DNA of 64,000 nt from Caballeronia turbans (GTDB taxonomy: Bacteria; Pseudomonadota; Gammaproteobacteria; Burkholderiales; Burkholderiaceae). The stretch lies in contig FCOD02000003.1 in the NCBI GenBank assembly GCA_001544655.2, positions 393,023-457,022 on the forward strand, given 5' to 3'. A program made the position numbers and the translations under genes. Positions 45,121-56,338 of this stretch are shown here, piece by piece (the first letter of the stretch is position 1; each line of letters starts with the position of its first letter). The notes below the pieces were generated by a model. The model ran no database searches, had not been told where the DNA came from, and saw nothing but the letters and a program-made list of their open reading frames with translations.

Positions 45121-46979
45121 CAAAGGTCGTTTACCTGGAGTCGTTTTAGCGTTTTGACGAGCGTATCGTTGTCAGGTTCGAGCTTTTGCGCCTGCCGCCA
45201 TGTCGCACGCGCCTGATCCTGCTGCCCGGATTTCCACTGTACTTCGCCGAGATGCGCGCCGATTTCGGCGTTCGGCTGCAGGTTGTAGGCGTTCTTGAGA
45301 ATCTTCTCCGCTTCGGCCGCGTTGCCCTGGCGGAAACGCGCCCAGCCGAGGCTGTCCATGATGAACGCATCGTTCGGTGCCAGCGAGACCGCCTTCTCGA
45401 TCAGCTTCACCGCTTCGTCGAGCCGCTGATTGCGATCGACGAGCGAATAGCCGAGCGCGTTGTACGCCTGCGGATTATTCGGCTGCGTGCGCATCAGCGT
45501 GCGCAACTGCGTTTCCATGACGTCGTAATGGCCGTTCTTTTCGGCGGCCATCGCGTAGTCATAAACGAGGTCGGGATCGTCGGGGAACGCGGCCACTGCC
45601 TTCGCGAGACTTTCCTCTGCTTCCTTGTAGCGATGCGCCTCGAAAAGAATGGCCGAGTCGGTGCGCGCGAGCAGCGCGAGATCGCGCGGATCGGAGCTTT
45701 GCAGGCTGCCGAGCAGCGCACGCGCGTCGTCTACCTTGCCTTGCTTCGCGAGCAGTTGCGCGCGCGTGATCTGCGCGGGCAAATATTGCTGGCTGGTGCG
45801 CGGGATCTTGTCGAGCCACTGGCTCGCGGCGGCGTCGTCCTTCTGCTCGAGGGCCAGTTGCGCGAGATAGATGTACGCCTGGCCGGGGTCCGCGCCCGGC
45901 GTGCTTTCCGCCGTCTTCGCGTAGAGATTCAGGAAGTCCTGCGCCTTGTCGAACTGTTTCTTCTGAATGTTGATGAGCGCAAGCGCCATCAGCGGCGTCA
46001 GGTCCTTCGAGTCGTTCTTGCGCATGATCTCGAACTGCTTCTGCGCGTCGTCGAGCCTGTCGGACGACAGGTATAACTGCGCAAGCGCGAGCCGTGCATC
46101 ATGCGATTTCGGATTCTTGTCGAGATACTTCTCGAACGAAGCGATGCCTTCCTTGCGTTCTTCCGGACCCATGCGCGCGAGCGTCAGCGCGGCGGGCAGA
46201 TAGTCCGGCTTGAGTTGCAAGGCTTTTTCGAGCGATGCCTTCGCGCCGGGTTGATCGTTGGCGACCAATTGCTGGCGCGCGAGCGCAAGTTGCGCTTCAG
46301 GCCGGCCCTGATCGTTTTGCGTCAGATCTTTGAGCACGTTCAGCCCGCCGATGCGATTCGGCCCGCGCGCGAGCAAGCTCTGCAATGAAAGGATGGCTTC
46401 GCCGCGCTGCTCCGGCGAAACCTTCGCGAGTTCGCGTTCGAGCGTCGGCTTCGCGTCTTCCGGCTTGCCGCTCACGATCAGAAGCGATGCGCTCAACTGC
46501 GCCGCGCGATCCGAATGCGGCGCGAACTGCTGCCAGAGTTGCGCCGACGTCAGCGCGTCGTTCGGACTTTGCGCCGCGATCGCGATTTCGGTCGCACGCT
46601 GCGCGAAACGCGGATCGTGCGTGTCGCGGGCGAGCGAGAGATAAGTCTGGAATGCGGGCGCGGGCTGGCCGCGCTGCAACGCGACTTCAGCCGCCAGCAC
46701 CTGAAACACGATCTGGCTGGACATTGCCACGTTCGGCAAATCCTGTGTCTCCGCGCCGCTGACCGGCGCGGTCAGAAGGTCCGCGGCGTTTTGCGCATCG
46801 GATTGATCATCGGCGCTCGGAACGGGCGTGGCGTTCGGCTCCTGAGCATGCGCGGGAACGCATGCGAGCGCGGCCATCGCAAGCGCAATGGCGCCGGCGA
46901 TTCGCGACATTGGCATGGCGAACGAATGCGCCGAGCTGGCCTGACGCTTCGCAAACAGCTTCATGACGAACGAGTTCAT
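45120..46979 (-). CDS. Exported tetratricopeptide-repeat protein
   Basis: A 619-residue TPR protein with an N-terminal signal peptide (about residues 22-46, ending ACVPAHA). The rest is a long array of helical repeats, for example [25 protein letters not shown]-type units near the C-terminus ([26 protein letters not shown]). Such proteins scaffold envelope complexes. Coupling to lolB suggests an envelope role, but no specific function is known. In-frame ATGs at 46964 and 46916 are alternative starts. Confidence 0.9.
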   Translation of the reverse strand: MNSFVMKLFAKRQASSAHSFAMPMSRIAGAIALAMAALACVPAHAQEPNATPVPSADDQSDAQNAADLLTAPVSGAETQDLPNVAMSSQIVFQVLAAEVALQRGQPAPAFQTYLSLARDTHDPRFAQRATEIAIAAQSPNDALTSAQLWQQFAPHSDRAAQLSASLLIVSGKPEDAKPTLERELAKVSPEQRGEAILSLQSLLARGPNRIGGLNVLKDLTQNDQGRPEAQLALARQQLVANDQPGAKASLEKALQLKPDYLPAALTLARMGPEERKEGIASFEKYLDKNPKSHDARLALAQLYLSSDRLDDAQKQFEIMRKNDSKDLTPLMALALINIQKKQFDKAQDFLNLYAKTAESTPGADPGQAYIYLAQLALEQKDDAAASQWLDKIPRTSQQYLPAQITRAQLLAKQGKVDDARALLGSLQSSDPRDLALLARTDSAILFEAHRYKEAEESLAKAVAAFPDDPDLVYDYAMAAEKNGHYDVMETQLRTLMRTQPNNPQAYNALGYSLVDRNQRLDEAVKLIEKAVSLAPNDAFIMDSLGWARFRQGNAAEAEKILKNAYNLQPNAEIGAHLGEVQWKSGQQDQARATWRQAQKLEPDNDTLVKTLKRLQVNDL

Positions 46980-47064
46980 GGAAATCCAGACGATGTTTCA
47001 GTCGATTGTAACGCGGTGGCTAAAATACCGGCACACTCGCCCCAGCAAGTCTCTCTCCAGAAAA

Positions 47065-47895
47065 ATGCCCGAACTGCCGGAAGTCGAAGTCACCCGCCGG
47101 GGAATCGAACCCTACGTCGCCGGTCGTCGCGTCGAGCACGTCGATGTCCGCACGCCCGCGCTGCGCTGGCCCATCCCGCAGCATCTTCCGAAGACGCTCG
47201 ATCATCTGAAGATCGAGAAGGTCGAGCGGCGCGGCAAGTATCTGTTGTTCGAAACGGCCGAAGGATGGCTGATCGTCCATCTCGGCATGACAGGCACGTT
47301 GCGCGTATTGCGTCACGTGCCGAAGCCGCCTGAAGCGGCGAAGCACGATCACGTCGATATCGTGTTCGACGATTTCATTCTCCGTTTCCGCGATCCGCGC
47401 CGCTTCGGCGCGATCCTCTGGCATCCGCGCGCGGACGGCGACGTGCTCGATCATCCGCTGCTCGCGACGCTCGGCGTCGAGCCGTTCTCGCCGGAATTCT
47501 CCGGCACGCTGCTGTTTCGCGAGACGCGCGGGCGCAAGGTGTCGGTGAAGCAGGCGCTGCTTGCGGGCGGGATCGTCGTCGGCGTGGGGAACATTTATGC
47601 CTCCGAGAGCCTCTTTCGCGCCGGCATTCGGCCGACGACCGCGGCCGGCCGCATCTCGCTCGTCCGTTACGATCTGCTGGCGGATGCGGTGCGCGTGACG
47701 CTCGCCGCCGCGATCGAAAAGGGCGGCAGCACGTTGCGCGATTTCGTCGGCAGCAACGGCGAATCAGGCTACTTTCAGCTCGACTATTTCGTCTATGATC
47801 GCGCGGGTTTGCCGTGCCACGTTTGCGGCACGGCGATCAGACAAATCGTCCAGGGACAGCGCTCCACTTACTTCTGCCCGCGCTGCCAACGCTAA
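47065..47895 (+). CDS. mutM: Formamidopyrimidine-DNA glycosylase
   Basis: A 276-residue base-excision enzyme that removes 8-oxoguanine. The protein must start at MPELPEVE because Pro2 and Glu3 are catalytic, which fixes the ATG at 47065. [27 protein letters not shown] and the C-terminal zinc finger [10 protein letters not shown]...CPRCQR are present. It diverges from the TPR gene and precedes mutY by six bases; the two form a GO-repair pair. Confidence 0.97.
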   Translation: MPELPEVEVTRRGIEPYVAGRRVEHVDVRTPALRWPIPQHLPKTLDHLKIEKVERRGKYLLFETAEGWLIVHLGMTGTLRVLRHVPKPPEAAKHDHVDIVFDDFILRFRDPRRFGAILWHPRADGDVLDHPLLATLGVEPFSPEFSGTLLFRETRGRKVSVKQALLAGGIVVGVGNIYASESLFRAGIRPTTAAGRISLVRYDLLADAVRVTLAAAIEKGGSTLRDFVGSNGESGYFQLDYFVYDRAGLPCHVCGTAIRQIVQGQRSTYFCPRCQR

Positions 47896-47901
47896 TTTCC
47901 G

Positions 47902-48963
47902 ATGCTCGCTCTCACCGATTTTTCTTCGCGCCTCATCGCGTGGCAACGCATTCATGGCCGCCACGACCTGCCGTGGCAAAACACGCGCGATGCGTATCGC
48001 ATCTGGCTCTCGGAGATCATGCTGCAGCAGACGCAGGTTTCGACCGTCATCCCGTACTACGCGCGGTTCCTCGAACGCTTTCCGACGGTGACGGCGCTCG
48101 CCGACGCGCCCATCGACGATGTCATGGCGCTCTGGGCCGGGCTCGGCTACTACTCGCGCGCGCGCAATCTGCATCGCTGCGCGCAGGTCGTCGCGCACGA
48201 GCACGGCGGCGCGTTTCCGCAGACGGTCGACGCACTCGCGATGCTGCCGGGCATCGGACGCTCGACGGCGGCGGCGATCGCGTCGTTCGCGTTCGGCGCG
48301 CGCGCGACGATTCTCGACGGCAACGTGAAGCGCGTGCTCGCGCGCGTGTTCGGCGTCGAGGGGTTTCCAGGCGAAAAACGTGTCGAGAATGCGATGTGGG
48401 CGCTTGCCGAATCGCTGCTCCCGGACGCCGTGAACAAGGACGAAGTGACCGCCTACACGCAAGGCCTGATGGACCTCGGTGCGACGTTGTGCGTGCGCGG
48501 CAAGCCGGACTGCGCGCGCTGTCCGTTCGCATCGGACTGCGTGGCGAAGGTCGAAGGACGCCAGCGGGAACTGCCTGCGGCACGCCCGAAGAAAGCCGTG
48601 CCGACGCGCAAGACGTGGATGCTGATCCTGCAGGACGGCGGATCCGTTCTGTTGCAAAAGCGTCCGTCGATCGGCATCTGGGGCGGACTGTGGAGCTTGC
48701 CGGAGGCCGCGGACGAAGCCGCGTTGGCGCAAGTCGCGCGCGATCTCGGCGCCGACGAGCCACTTCAGCGACTCGCGCCGCTCTCTCATGCCTTCACACA
48801 CTTCAAGCTGGATATCGAGCCGCGGCTCGGCGAAGCGCGTAACGCGCCGCGCGAATTGATGAACACGGAAACGGTCTGGGCGCCGCTCGCGAAGATCGAC
48901 GCCTACGGCGTTCCAGCGCCGGTGCGCAAACTTATCGACGCGCTGAGCGGTCCGCTCATCTAA
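47902..48963 (+). CDS. mutY: A/G-specific adenine glycosylase
   Basis: A 353-residue enzyme that removes adenine mispaired with 8-oxoguanine. LPWQNTRDAYRIWLSEIMLQQ contains the catalytic glutamate, LPGIGRSTAAAIASFAFG is the helix-hairpin-helix with the later catalytic aspartate (ILDGNVKRVLAR), and CVRGKPDCARCPFASDC holds the four 4Fe-4S cysteines. The C-terminal Nudix-like domain recognises 8-oxoG. It ends by overlapping the convergent LON-domain gene by four bases. Confidence 0.97.
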   Translation: MLALTDFSSRLIAWQRIHGRHDLPWQNTRDAYRIWLSEIMLQQTQVSTVIPYYARFLERFPTVTALADAPIDDVMALWAGLGYYSRARNLHRCAQVVAHEHGGAFPQTVDALAMLPGIGRSTAAAIASFAFGARATILDGNVKRVLARVFGVEGFPGEKRVENAMWALAESLLPDAVNKDEVTAYTQGLMDLGATLCVRGKPDCARCPFASDCVAKVEGRQRELPAARPKKAVPTRKTWMLILQDGGSVLLQKRPSIGIWGGLWSLPEAADEAALAQVARDLGADEPLQRLAPLSHAFTHFKLDIEPRLGEARNAPRELMNTETVWAPLAKIDAYGVPAPVRKLIDALSGPLI

Positions 48964-49592
48964 AGCAGTTGATGGTGCTGCATGTAGTGATGCACCACGT
49001 CGATACGCGCGCCGGCGTCCATCAGTTCCATGAGCTTCTGCCGGGCGCGCATCGGGATCGGCAGGATTTCGGCGAGGCGGTTCGATACCCAGGTGGGATC
49101 GTCGAATAGAAACGGCTCGACAAACGGCAGGTTCTGCGGCTCGCGCTCCCGGATCGTATCGATGATGCGCTCCAGCACTTCCGCGCACGCGCCGAACTTT
49201 GCGAGCGCTTCCACGCCTTGCAGCGGCTGATCGTCGCCAAGTAACTCGGCCGTGCCGACGAGCAGATTGCTCGGCTCCACGCGATGATCCGTCAGCCTGA
49301 AGCGCTCGGTGCCCCGGGCCTGAACGAGCAGCAGGCCGAAGGTATCGACATCGCATTCCGAGATCTCGGCAAGGCAACCGATGGTTTCCGGCACCGACGG
49401 ATCGCCCGGTGACGCGACCTCGTGCCCGCTCTTCAGCAGGCAGACGCCGAACGGCGTTTTCTCGCGCAGACACTCGCGCGCCATGTCCAGATAGCGCGCT
49501 TCGAAAATCTTGAGCGGCAGCAGGCCGCCGGGAAACAGCACGGTATGAAGCGGAAACAGCGGCAAGTCAGCCAGAACGGGATTCGAAGACAT
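48960..49592 (-). CDS. LON substrate-binding domain protein
   Basis: A 210-residue protein with only the N-terminal LON domain and no ATPase or protease part. LPLFPLHTVLFPGGLLPLKIFEARYLDM and PFGVCLLKSG are the domain signature. Its function is unknown in bacteria. The ATG at 49592 is used because similarity starts there. It is convergent with mutY and follows rapZ. Confidence 0.88.
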   Translation of the reverse strand: MSSNPVLADLPLFPLHTVLFPGGLLPLKIFEARYLDMARECLREKTPFGVCLLKSGHEVASPGDPSVPETIGCLAEISECDVDTFGLLLVQARGTERFRLTDHRVEPSNLLVGTAELLGDDQPLQGVEALAKFGACAEVLERIIDTIREREPQNLPFVEPFLFDDPTWVSNRLAEILPIPMRARQKLMELMDAGARIDVVHHYMQHHQLL

Positions 49593-49651
49593 CGCGCCCC
49601 TCCAGGGTGGACCGCCAGCGCGGCGATCGGATTCGCGTGTGAGGCGCGCTG

Positions 49652-50524
49652 TCACCCAGCCGGGATGGGCGCGTCACGATGCCGCACGATCACGTTTGCC
49701 GTCTCGCAAAAGCGCGCGGCAAGCGCCTCCGCGATGAACACCGAGCGATGCTGCCCGCCCGTGCAGCCGATCGCGACGGTGAGGTAGCTGCGGTTGTCGT
49801 CGCGAAAACGCGGCAGCCATTTGCCGACGAACCCGCCGATGTCGTCGATCATCTCGCCCACCAGCGGCTGAGCGGAGAGGAAATCGATGATGGGTTTATC
49901 GAGGCCCGTGAACGGGCGCAACTCGCGGTCGTAATACGGGTTGGGCAAAGTGCGCACGTCGAACACGAGATCGGCGTCGAGCGGCACGCCGCGCTTGAAA
50001 CCGAACGATTCGAACATCAGCGTGAGATCGGCGGCGTCCGTTTCGACGAAGCGCTTCACCCACGCGCGCAGCACGTTCGCGCGCAGATTGCTGGTGTCGA
50101 TCTGATGCCCGTACTCCGCGAGGCCCGCGACCAGTTCGCGCTCACGCTCGATCGCTTCGGCGAGCGAGTTCAGCACGCCGACATCGGCTTCGCGCATCGG
50201 CGGGCCGGACAGCGGATGACGCCGGCGCGTTTCGGAGAAGCGCTGAATGAGCGATTGTGTGCTCGCGTTGAGGAACAGCACGCGCAGGTCGTAATCGTCC
50301 GAGAGCTTACGGATGAAGGCCGGCACGTCGTCGAGCGAGTGGCTCGAGCGGGCGTCGATCGCGACGGCGAGACGTGTCTGGCCTTCCTTCGCCAGATAGT
50401 CGGCGAGTTCGGGCAGAAAGCGCGGCGGCAGATTGTCGACGCAATAGTAGCCGCCATCTTCCAGGGCGTTCAGCGCGACGGACTTGCCGGAACCGGAGAT
50501 GCCGGTGATCAGGATGATACGCAT
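49652..50524 (-). CDS. rapZ: RNase adapter protein RapZ
   Basis: A 290-residue nucleotide-binding protein; in E. coli it binds the small RNA GlmZ and brings in RNase E to control glucosamine-6-phosphate synthesis. [18 protein letters not shown] is the Walker A motif, DIRSLPNPYY-type [15 protein letters not shown] is conserved, and the C-terminal [19 protein letters not shown] is the RNA-binding end. It belongs to the ptsN-hprK-rapZ regulatory PTS block; GlmZ itself is not known in this group. Confidence 0.95.
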   Translation of the reverse strand: MRIILITGISGSGKSVALNALEDGGYYCVDNLPPRFLPELADYLAKEGQTRLAVAIDARSSHSLDDVPAFIRKLSDDYDLRVLFLNASTQSLIQRFSETRRRHPLSGPPMREADVGVLNSLAEAIERERELVAGLAEYGHQIDTSNLRANVLRAWVKRFVETDAADLTLMFESFGFKRGVPLDADLVFDVRTLPNPYYDRELRPFTGLDKPIIDFLSAQPLVGEMIDDIGGFVGKWLPRFRDDNRSYLTVAIGCTGGQHRSVFIAEALAARFCETANVIVRHRDAPIPAG

Positions 50525-50604
50525 GGGTCTCGAGGGGTTCGCTTTCTCTTAGCTTAGCACCTGTGCCCGATTCGTTTCGGCACGCGCGACGTTCCCTGAC
50601 GCCC

Positions 50605-51573
50605 TCAGATCAGCTTGCCGGGAAACTGGCTGTCGGGATCCTGCATCGCAAGGCGCTGGCGGTCCATGAAGTCGCGCAAGGTATCGATGCCGCGCAGTTG
50701 CAGGATCGTATTGCGCACCGCCGCTTCGACCAGCACGGCGAGGTTGCGGCCCGCCGCGACCTGAATCGTCACCTTGCTGATTGGCAGGCCGAGCACATCG
50801 ACGGTCTGGCTTTCAAGCGGCAGGCGTTGGAATTCGCCATCCGGCCGGCGCACGAGCTGCACGATCAACTTGAGTTTCATCTTCCGGCGCACGGCGGTTT
50901 CACCGAAAATCGTCTTGATGTCGAGAAGGCCCAACCCGCGCACTTCGAGCAAATTTTGCAGCAAAGGCGGGCACCGGCCTTCGACAAAATCCGGGCCGAG
51001 ACGCACGAAATCGACGGCGTCATCCGCCACGAGGCCATGGCCGCGGCTGATGAGTTCCAGCCCGAGCTCGCTCTTGCCGAGACCGGAGTCGCCGGTGAGC
51101 AGCACGCCCATGCCCAGGATGTCGATGAACACGCCGTGGAGCGTCGCGCGCGGCGCGAGGATGCGCGACATGTACGCGCGCAGGCTGTCGATCACGGCCG
51201 CCGCGGACATGCGCGTCGTGAAAAGCGGCGTCGACGAGCGCGTACAGCGCAGAACGAGTTCCGGCGGCGCGCCCACTTCGCCTGCAACGACCAGAAACGG
51301 CGGCTCGAGCGCGATGAGTTCCGCCATGTGACGGGAACGGTCCTCGTCCGACTGACGCTGGTAGTAGTTGATCTCGGCGTCGCCGAGCACTTGGATACGG
51401 TTCGGGTGAATCAGGTTCAGGTGGCCGACGAGGTCGGCGCTCGACGTCGCGTTTGCGACCGTCTCGCTCGAAAAGCCGCGTTCCCAGCCTTCGTGCCCGG
51501 TGAGCCAACTGAGCTTCAGAGCGGCGGCGTTGTCGTCGAAAATGCTTTGGGCGTTGATGCTGGACGTATCCAT
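50605..51573 (-). CDS. hprK: HPr kinase/phosphorylase
   Basis: A 322-residue bifunctional enzyme that phosphorylates and dephosphorylates HPr on Ser46. The N-terminal domain precedes the catalytic half with [19 protein letters not shown] (Walker A), [11 protein letters not shown] and the signature [11 protein letters not shown]. It lies between ptsN and rapZ. A possible second target in this window is the HPr domain of the nag fusion protein at 24506-27070. Confidence 0.96.
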   Translation of the reverse strand: MDTSSINAQSIFDDNAAALKLSWLTGHEGWERGFSSETVANATSSADLVGHLNLIHPNRIQVLGDAEINYYQRQSDEDRSRHMAELIALEPPFLVVAGEVGAPPELVLRCTRSSTPLFTTRMSAAAVIDSLRAYMSRILAPRATLHGVFIDILGMGVLLTGDSGLGKSELGLELISRGHGLVADDAVDFVRLGPDFVEGRCPPLLQNLLEVRGLGLLDIKTIFGETAVRRKMKLKLIVQLVRRPDGEFQRLPLESQTVDVLGLPISKVTIQVAAGRNLAVLVEAAVRNTILQLRGIDTLRDFMDRQRLAMQDPDSQFPGKLI

Positions 51574-51757
51574 GAGACCGGAACTCCGTTGGAAGCCGGA
51601 AGCAGCCTTTGCGTCACGACGAAGCGGGTCGCTTCGGTACGTCGCATGGCGCTGCGTTTGACCGATTGTGCCGCAGAAGCTTCACGTAAGCGAGGCGCGC
51701 CCGGCGCGAAAGCAGCACGGACGCGCCTCGGCGCGTATCGCTAGGTTCGTGTGGCTG

Positions 51758-52213
51758 TTACGGTTGCCATTGCGTGAGCACTTGATAAAGCGCCTCACGA
51801 TTTTCTTCCTTGTGCAGGCGCTCGCGCGCCTCGCTGTCAGAGAGCAGTTGGGCGATCTCCGAGAGAATTTCAAGATGCTGCTGCGTTGCCTGCTCGGGCA
51901 CGAGCAGGAAGATGAGCAGCGAGACCGGCTGGCCGTCAGGCGATTCGAACGCGACAGGTTCGGCGAGGCGCACGAAGGCGGCAAGCGGCTGCTTCAGCCC
52001 CTTGATGCGGCCGTGCGGAATGGCGACACCTTCGCCTAGGCCAGTCGAGCCGAGACGCTCACGCGCGAAGAGATTGTCGGTGACGGTGCTGCGGGCGATG
52101 CCGTTCTGGTTCTCGAAAATCAGGCCCGCTTGCTCGAATACGCGTTTCTTGCTGGTAACGGACAGTCCGAGAACCACGTTCTCGATGGGAAGAAATTTGG
52201 CTAAACGATTCAT
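51758..52213 (-). CDS. ptsN: PTS IIA-Ntr regulatory protein
   Basis: A 151-residue IIA-Ntr. The phosphorylated histidine lies in GEGVAIPHGRIKGLKQP, the standard site. It does not transport sugar but regulates potassium, nitrogen and stress functions according to its phosphorylation. The ATG at 52213 (MNRLAKFLP) is the family start. It lies 184 bases upstream of hprK; that gap holds a 9-bp inverted repeat (51691-51699 with 51722-51730) but no gene. Confidence 0.95.
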   Translation of the reverse strand: MNRLAKFLPIENVVLGLSVTSKKRVFEQAGLIFENQNGIARSTVTDNLFARERLGSTGLGEGVAIPHGRIKGLKQPLAAFVRLAEPVAFESPDGQPVSLLIFLLVPEQATQQHLEILSEIAQLLSDSEARERLHKEENREALYQVLTQWQP

Positions 52214-52628
52214 GTTGGCAGGCTGATGCGTGGCCTGATAGCTCCTCATCGTGGCCGCTGTCTGAAAGCGCTCACGGCGATGGTGATACGGAAAGTGCGC
52301 TGGCGGCGTTCCCTGCAGCGTGCCTGTCGTGCGACCCCGAAAATTACCGGATCATTATAGAACAGGGCACAGCCCGATGGTGCGCCGCGCAATGGCACCG
52401 TTTTGCGATCCAATGTGCAGCACAAAGCCCTGAAAATCAATGGCTTGTCGCTCTTCAGGGCGAAAATCCAACAAAAAAGCCGCCAGTCGGAGGCGGCTTC
52501 GGTTCGGTGCATGCGCGCATCGATCTGGTTCGGATACTCGAGGTTTTCCTCGAATCTCGCCCGCCATCCTGTGGTGGCGGGGCTCGCTGTCATCCGTCGA
52601 TTAATCGGCGAGCGTGCGTACGGTGCGT
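52214..52628. other. 415-base intergenic region hpf / ptsN
   Basis: The region holds the hpf terminator (52473-52499) and a perfect TATAAT on the minus strand (complement of 52354-52359) that could be the -10 of a ptsN promoter; I see no matching -35. No ORF here resembles a protein I know. Confidence 0.5.
52473..52499 (-). terminator. Terminator of hpf
   Basis: AAGCCGCC (52477-52484) pairs with GGCGGCTT (52492-52499) around a seven-base loop and is followed on the minus strand by six T residues. It separates hpf from ptsN. Confidence 0.88.
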
Positions 52629-52988
52629 TCAGGGCGACGGCGCTTCCACTTCGTGCGGCTCGCCACGGTACTTCACCGATTCATGGGCGTGGCCCTGAAT
52701 CTTGTCCTTGTGCCTGATGACCTGCCGGTCCAGCTTGTCCACCATCAGATCGATTGCGGCGTACATATCAGCGTCACAACTCTCGATAAAAATGTCCTTG
52801 CCCTTCAGATGCAGGTTGATTTCCGCCTTCTGCCTCTTTTCCTTTTCCCTATGATTGTCGACCGAGAGGACAACGTTGCCGTCGATCACTTGATCGAAAT
52901 GACGGAGCACCCTGTCCAGTTTCGTGATCACATACTCGCGCAACGCAGGCGTCAATTCGAGGTGGTGTCCACTGATCTTCAGATTCAT
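52629..52988 (-). CDS. hpf: Ribosome hibernation promoting factor, short form
   Basis: A 119-residue HPF/YfiA protein that binds the decoding centre and helps form 100S ribosome dimers in stationary phase. [20 protein letters not shown] and the basic [14 protein letters not shown] helix are typical; the C-terminal dimerisation domain of long HPF is absent. The ATG at 52988 has TTGGAGAG upstream. It sits 184 bases after rpoN, the classical location. Confidence 0.95.
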   Translation of the reverse strand: MNLKISGHHLELTPALREYVITKLDRVLRHFDQVIDGNVVLSVDNHREKEKRQKAEINLHLKGKDIFIESCDADMYAAIDLMVDKLDRQVIRHKDKIQGHAHESVKYRGEPHEVEAPSP

Positions 52989-53089
52989 AGTTGCTCTCCA
53001 AGCTAAAGGCCGTGAGATCACGTCGGCTCGTCCGATACCGGTCGGCAATGCGTCCCGTCAGCGCGTCATTCTGGCGCGACTGAAATACG

Positions 53090-53130
53090 GGCCGCATTGG
53101 CCGGCACGTCCGCGCTCTCGCGATGCGGCC
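53090..53130. repeat. Inverted repeat in the hpf leader
   Basis: GGCCGCAT (53090-53097) is repeated inverted at 53123-53130 with a 25-base GC-rich loop, in the gap between rpoN and hpf. It may fold in the hpf mRNA leader or mark the end of the rpoN message. Confidence 0.35.
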
Positions 53131-53172
53131 GGTAAACGCCCATCACAACACGCGATGGACTACAGAGACGGG

Positions 53173-54690
53173 TCATAGAGACTTGCGCAGATTCACTGCC
53201 GGGATCCTGAGGGCTTCGCGGTACTTGGCTACGGTACGCCGCGCGACCACGAATCCTTGTTCCGCCAGCAGTTCGGCGATGCGGCTGTCTGAAAGAGGAG
53301 TTTTAGGGTCTTCCGCTCCTATCAGTTGCTTGATGAGGGCCCGGATCGCCGTTGACGATGCCGCGCCTCCTGTGTCGGTCGAGACGTGCGATCCAAAGAA
53401 GTACTTAAATTCAAGCGTCCCGAATGGGGTGAGCATGTACTTGCCTGTGGTCACACGAGAAACCGTCGATTCGTGTAATCCCAGCGTATCAGCAATCTCC
53501 CGCAAAACCAAGGGCCGCATGGCGATTTCGCCATGTGCAAAAAAGTTCTTCTGACGCTCCACTATCGCCTGCGCGACGCGCAGAATCGTCTCAAACCTCT
53601 GCTGAATATTCTTGATGAGCCAGCGCGCTTCCTGCAACTGCTGGCGCAGCGAGCCGCTGCCCGGATCGCCGCGATTGTTGCGCAGGATGTTCGCGTACAA
53701 ATGGTTGATCCGCAGCTTCGGCACGATCTCCGGATTCAGCTCTGCCGTCCATCCGCTCGCGGTTTTTCGCACGAGAATGTCCGGCACGACATAGTCCGCT
53801 TCGCTTTTGCCGTACGCCGCGCCTGGGAAAGGCTCGAGCGATTTGATCAGCAGATGCGCGTCGCGAAGGGCGTCGTCGCTGGCTTTCAGTTGCTTGCGCA
53901 GACGCGTGAAGTCGCGCGCGGCAAGCAGTTCGAGATGATTCGTGACGATATCGAGCGCCAGCGTGCGCGTGGGCGACCCGTCGAGCCGCAGCAACTGCAG
54001 TTTCAGACATTCCGATGCCGAGCGTCCGCCAACGCCCGGCGGATCGAAGCTTTGCAGCAAGGCGAGCGCCGCGCTCAACTCGTCGAGGTCGACTTCGAGT
54101 TCTTCGGGAAGATCGGTCTGCACTTCATCGAGCGATGAGGTCAGGTAACCGTCCTCGTCCAGTGACTCAATCAGAAACGTGACGAGCGCACGATCGCGCT
54201 GATTCGCCGCGGTCATGCGCAACTGCGCGCTCAGGTGGTCGCGTAGTGTCGTGGTCGATTCGTGGATTTGCAGCGGCGGGAGATCGTCGTCGTCGGAGGC
54301 GTTGTTCGAGCGGCCGTAGTCCTCGAGGTTCCACGAACTGGAATCCTGACTGCTGTCCGAGCCCAGGCCGTTGTACTCGTCGACCCCTTGCGGCTCATTG
54401 TTCTCCGAACGTTCGGAATTTGAGGTGCCGGATGACGAGCCGTTGCTCATCATCGAGTCGGACGGCGTGCTCGGCGCCGACGCAGCCGCGATCAGCGAGC
54501 CGTCCGCGGCGACGCGAAGCGGGCTCGTGATCCAGTCGTCGTCATTCTCGAGCAGCGGATTCTGAGCGACGGCCATCGCGACTTCCTGCTGCAGTTCGAG
54601 CGTCGACAACTGCAGCAGCCGGATCGACTGCTGAAGTTGCGGGGTCAGCGCAAGATGCTGCGAGAGGCGGAGTTGGAGGCTGGCTTTCAT
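53173..54690 (-). CDS. rpoN: RNA polymerase sigma-54 factor
   Basis: A 505-residue sigma-54. The glutamine/leucine-rich activator-binding region I ([21 protein letters not shown]-type start) is followed by an acidic region II, the core-binding part, and the DNA-binding C-terminus with the diagnostic RpoN box [12 protein letters not shown]. It serves nitrogen, flagellar and other enhancer-dependent promoters. Length is normal. Confidence 0.97.
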   Translation of the reverse strand: MKASLQLRLSQHLALTPQLQQSIRLLQLSTLELQQEVAMAVAQNPLLENDDDWITSPLRVAADGSLIAAASAPSTPSDSMMSNGSSSGTSNSERSENNEPQGVDEYNGLGSDSSQDSSSWNLEDYGRSNNASDDDDLPPLQIHESTTTLRDHLSAQLRMTAANQRDRALVTFLIESLDEDGYLTSSLDEVQTDLPEELEVDLDELSAALALLQSFDPPGVGGRSASECLKLQLLRLDGSPTRTLALDIVTNHLELLAARDFTRLRKQLKASDDALRDAHLLIKSLEPFPGAAYGKSEADYVVPDILVRKTASGWTAELNPEIVPKLRINHLYANILRNNRGDPGSGSLRQQLQEARWLIKNIQQRFETILRVAQAIVERQKNFFAHGEIAMRPLVLREIADTLGLHESTVSRVTTGKYMLTPFGTLEFKYFFGSHVSTDTGGAASSTAIRALIKQLIGAEDPKTPLSDSRIAELLAEQGFVVARRTVAKYREALRIPAVNLRKSL

Positions 54691-54749
54691 GGCAAAGTTT
54701 TATTCATTGTAGAGAGTTTGCCACGCGCGCGAAACCTCGCGGGGATTCC

Positions 54750-54780
54750 AAAAAAGCGCATGCCGCCCAAGAGGGCGGCA
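54750..54780 (-). terminator. Terminator between lptB and rpoN
   Basis: TGCCGCCC (54761-54768) and GGGCGGCA (54773-54780) make an 8-bp stem with a four-base loop, followed on the minus strand by six T residues (54750-54755). It should end or reduce transcription from the kds-lpt operon, leaving rpoN partly independent. Confidence 0.85.
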
Positions 54781-54842
54781 CGTAAGTTTTGCTGCTTTCG
54801 CATGGTGCGGCGCATGATGCGCGCCGCTTTTCCAACGTTGCG

Positions 54843-55625
54843 TCACATGCGGAAATGCTCGCCGAGATAGACGCGGCGCACGTTTTCATTTTCGATGATC
54901 TCGCTCGGCGCGCCTGCCGCGAGTACGCTGCCGTCGCTGATGATGTACGCATGATCGCAGATGCCGAGCGTCTCGCGCACATTGTGGTCCGTGATCAGGA
55001 CGCCGATGTTGCGCTGCTTCAAAAACTTCACGATCTTCTGAATTTCGAGCACGGCGATCGGATCGACGCCCGCGAACGGTTCGTCGAGCAGAATGAAGCT
55101 GGGATTGGTTGCGAGCGCGCGCGCAATCTCGACACGACGGCGCTCGCCGCCCGACAGCGACAGCGCAGGATTCTCGCGCAGGTGCGCGATCTGCAACTCG
55201 TCGAGCAAGGCTTCCGCGCGCTGGGTTATGGCGTCATTTGACAGGCGTTTGCCGCGCTCATCGGTTTGCAACTCCAGCACCGCGCGAATGTTCTGCTCGA
55301 CGGTGAGCTTGCGAAACACCGAGGCTTCCTGCGGCAGATATGACAAGCCCAGGTGCGCGCGTTGGTGGATAGGCAAGAGGCTGATCGAATTGCCGTCGAG
55401 GTCGATCTCGCCGGCATCGAGCGGCACGAGGCCGACGATCATATAGAACGACGTCGTCTTTCCCGCGCCGTTCGGACCGAGCAGGCCGACCACTTCGCCG
55501 CTCTTGACGTCGAGTGACACGTCCTTCACCACAGTGCGCGACCCGTAACGCTTCTTCAGATTGCGCACGACGAGCGAACTCGACTGGCCTTCCGGCTTGC
55601 GGTGGGGCATGGAGGTCGAATTCAC
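54843..55625 (-). CDS. lptB: LPS export ABC transporter ATP-binding protein LptB
   Basis: A 260-residue ATPase that powers LPS transport with LptF/G. Walker [20 protein letters not shown], the signature [17 protein letters not shown] and Walker [14 protein letters not shown] are intact. The GTG start at 55625 overlaps the lptA stop (GTGA), so lptA and lptB are coupled. Confidence 0.96.
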   Translation of the reverse strand: MNSTSMPHRKPEGQSSSLVVRNLKKRYGSRTVVKDVSLDVKSGEVVGLLGPNGAGKTTSFYMIVGLVPLDAGEIDLDGNSISLLPIHQRAHLGLSYLPQEASVFRKLTVEQNIRAVLELQTDERGKRLSNDAITQRAEALLDELQIAHLRENPALSLSGGERRRVEIARALATNPSFILLDEPFAGVDPIAVLEIQKIVKFLKQRNIGVLITDHNVRETLGICDHAYIISDGSVLAAGAPSEIIENENVRRVYLGEHFRM

Positions 55626-56308
55626 TGCTGCGGCTCTCCCTGAATGCTGTTCGACGGCGAAAGCGTGGCGGGCGATCCGTTCAGCGGCGCGGCGCCGCCC
55701 GAGCGGGGCGCGAGCATCGCACGCACCCGGCCGCTCGGATTGCCGGGGCCTGCCTGGTCCTTGCCCGCACTCGCCGTGTAGAAGTCCTTCTGGCCGTCAT
55801 AGGTGATCACGCTGCCGCGCACTTCGTCCTGCACTTTCGTCAGGCCTTGCAGGCGGCGCACGACAGCGCGTGTCGTGAGCTTCGTGAAGTCGTTCTTGCC
55901 GTCGTAGTCGATGCGCACCGCGTTGCCGTCGATGTACTCGTCGAGGCCGTCACGCTTCTGGCGGAAATAGGCGAGATTGTTGCCGGTCGACGTGCCGGTC
56001 GCGTACTGATAACCCTGCGGGTCCTGCGTGACGTCCACGCGGTCGGCCTTGATGATGATCGAGCCTTTGGTCGCGACCACGTGTCCGGTGAAGACGTTCT
56101 TCTGGTTGAGGTCGTCGTAGGACATGTTGTCCGCTTCGATGTTGAGCGGCTTGTCGCGGTCGGCCTTTTCGGCGTGCGCGGGCAGCGCGGCCAGCGCAAC
56201 GGCGATGGCCAGCGCGGCGGCGAGCCCGGCCCGCGCGGCGTGCGCGGTGCGGCACGCGAGCGTTGCGCGCGCATGGCCGCCATCGGGACGAGGGAACCTT
56301 TCGTTCAT
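55622..56308 (-). CDS. lptA: LPS transport periplasmic protein LptA
   Basis: A 228-residue periplasmic bridge protein. A signal peptide ends near ALPAHA, followed by the OstA-like beta-jellyroll start [19 protein letters not shown] and the repeated strands [15 protein letters not shown]. The Pro/Ser/Gly-rich tail is longer than in enterobacteria. It carries LPS between LptC and LptD. Confidence 0.94.
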   Translation of the reverse strand: MNERFPRPDGGHARATLACRTAHAARAGLAAALAIAVALAALPAHAEKADRDKPLNIEADNMSYDDLNQKNVFTGHVVATKGSIIIKADRVDVTQDPQGYQYATGTSTGNNLAYFRQKRDGLDEYIDGNAVRIDYDGKNDFTKLTTRAVVRRLQGLTKVQDEVRGSVITYDGQKDFYTASAGKDQAGPGNPSGRVRAMLAPRSGGAAPLNGSPATLSPSNSIQGEPQQ

Positions 56309-56338
56309 GCAGTCACAATTCGGATGGGAGTGCCGGGG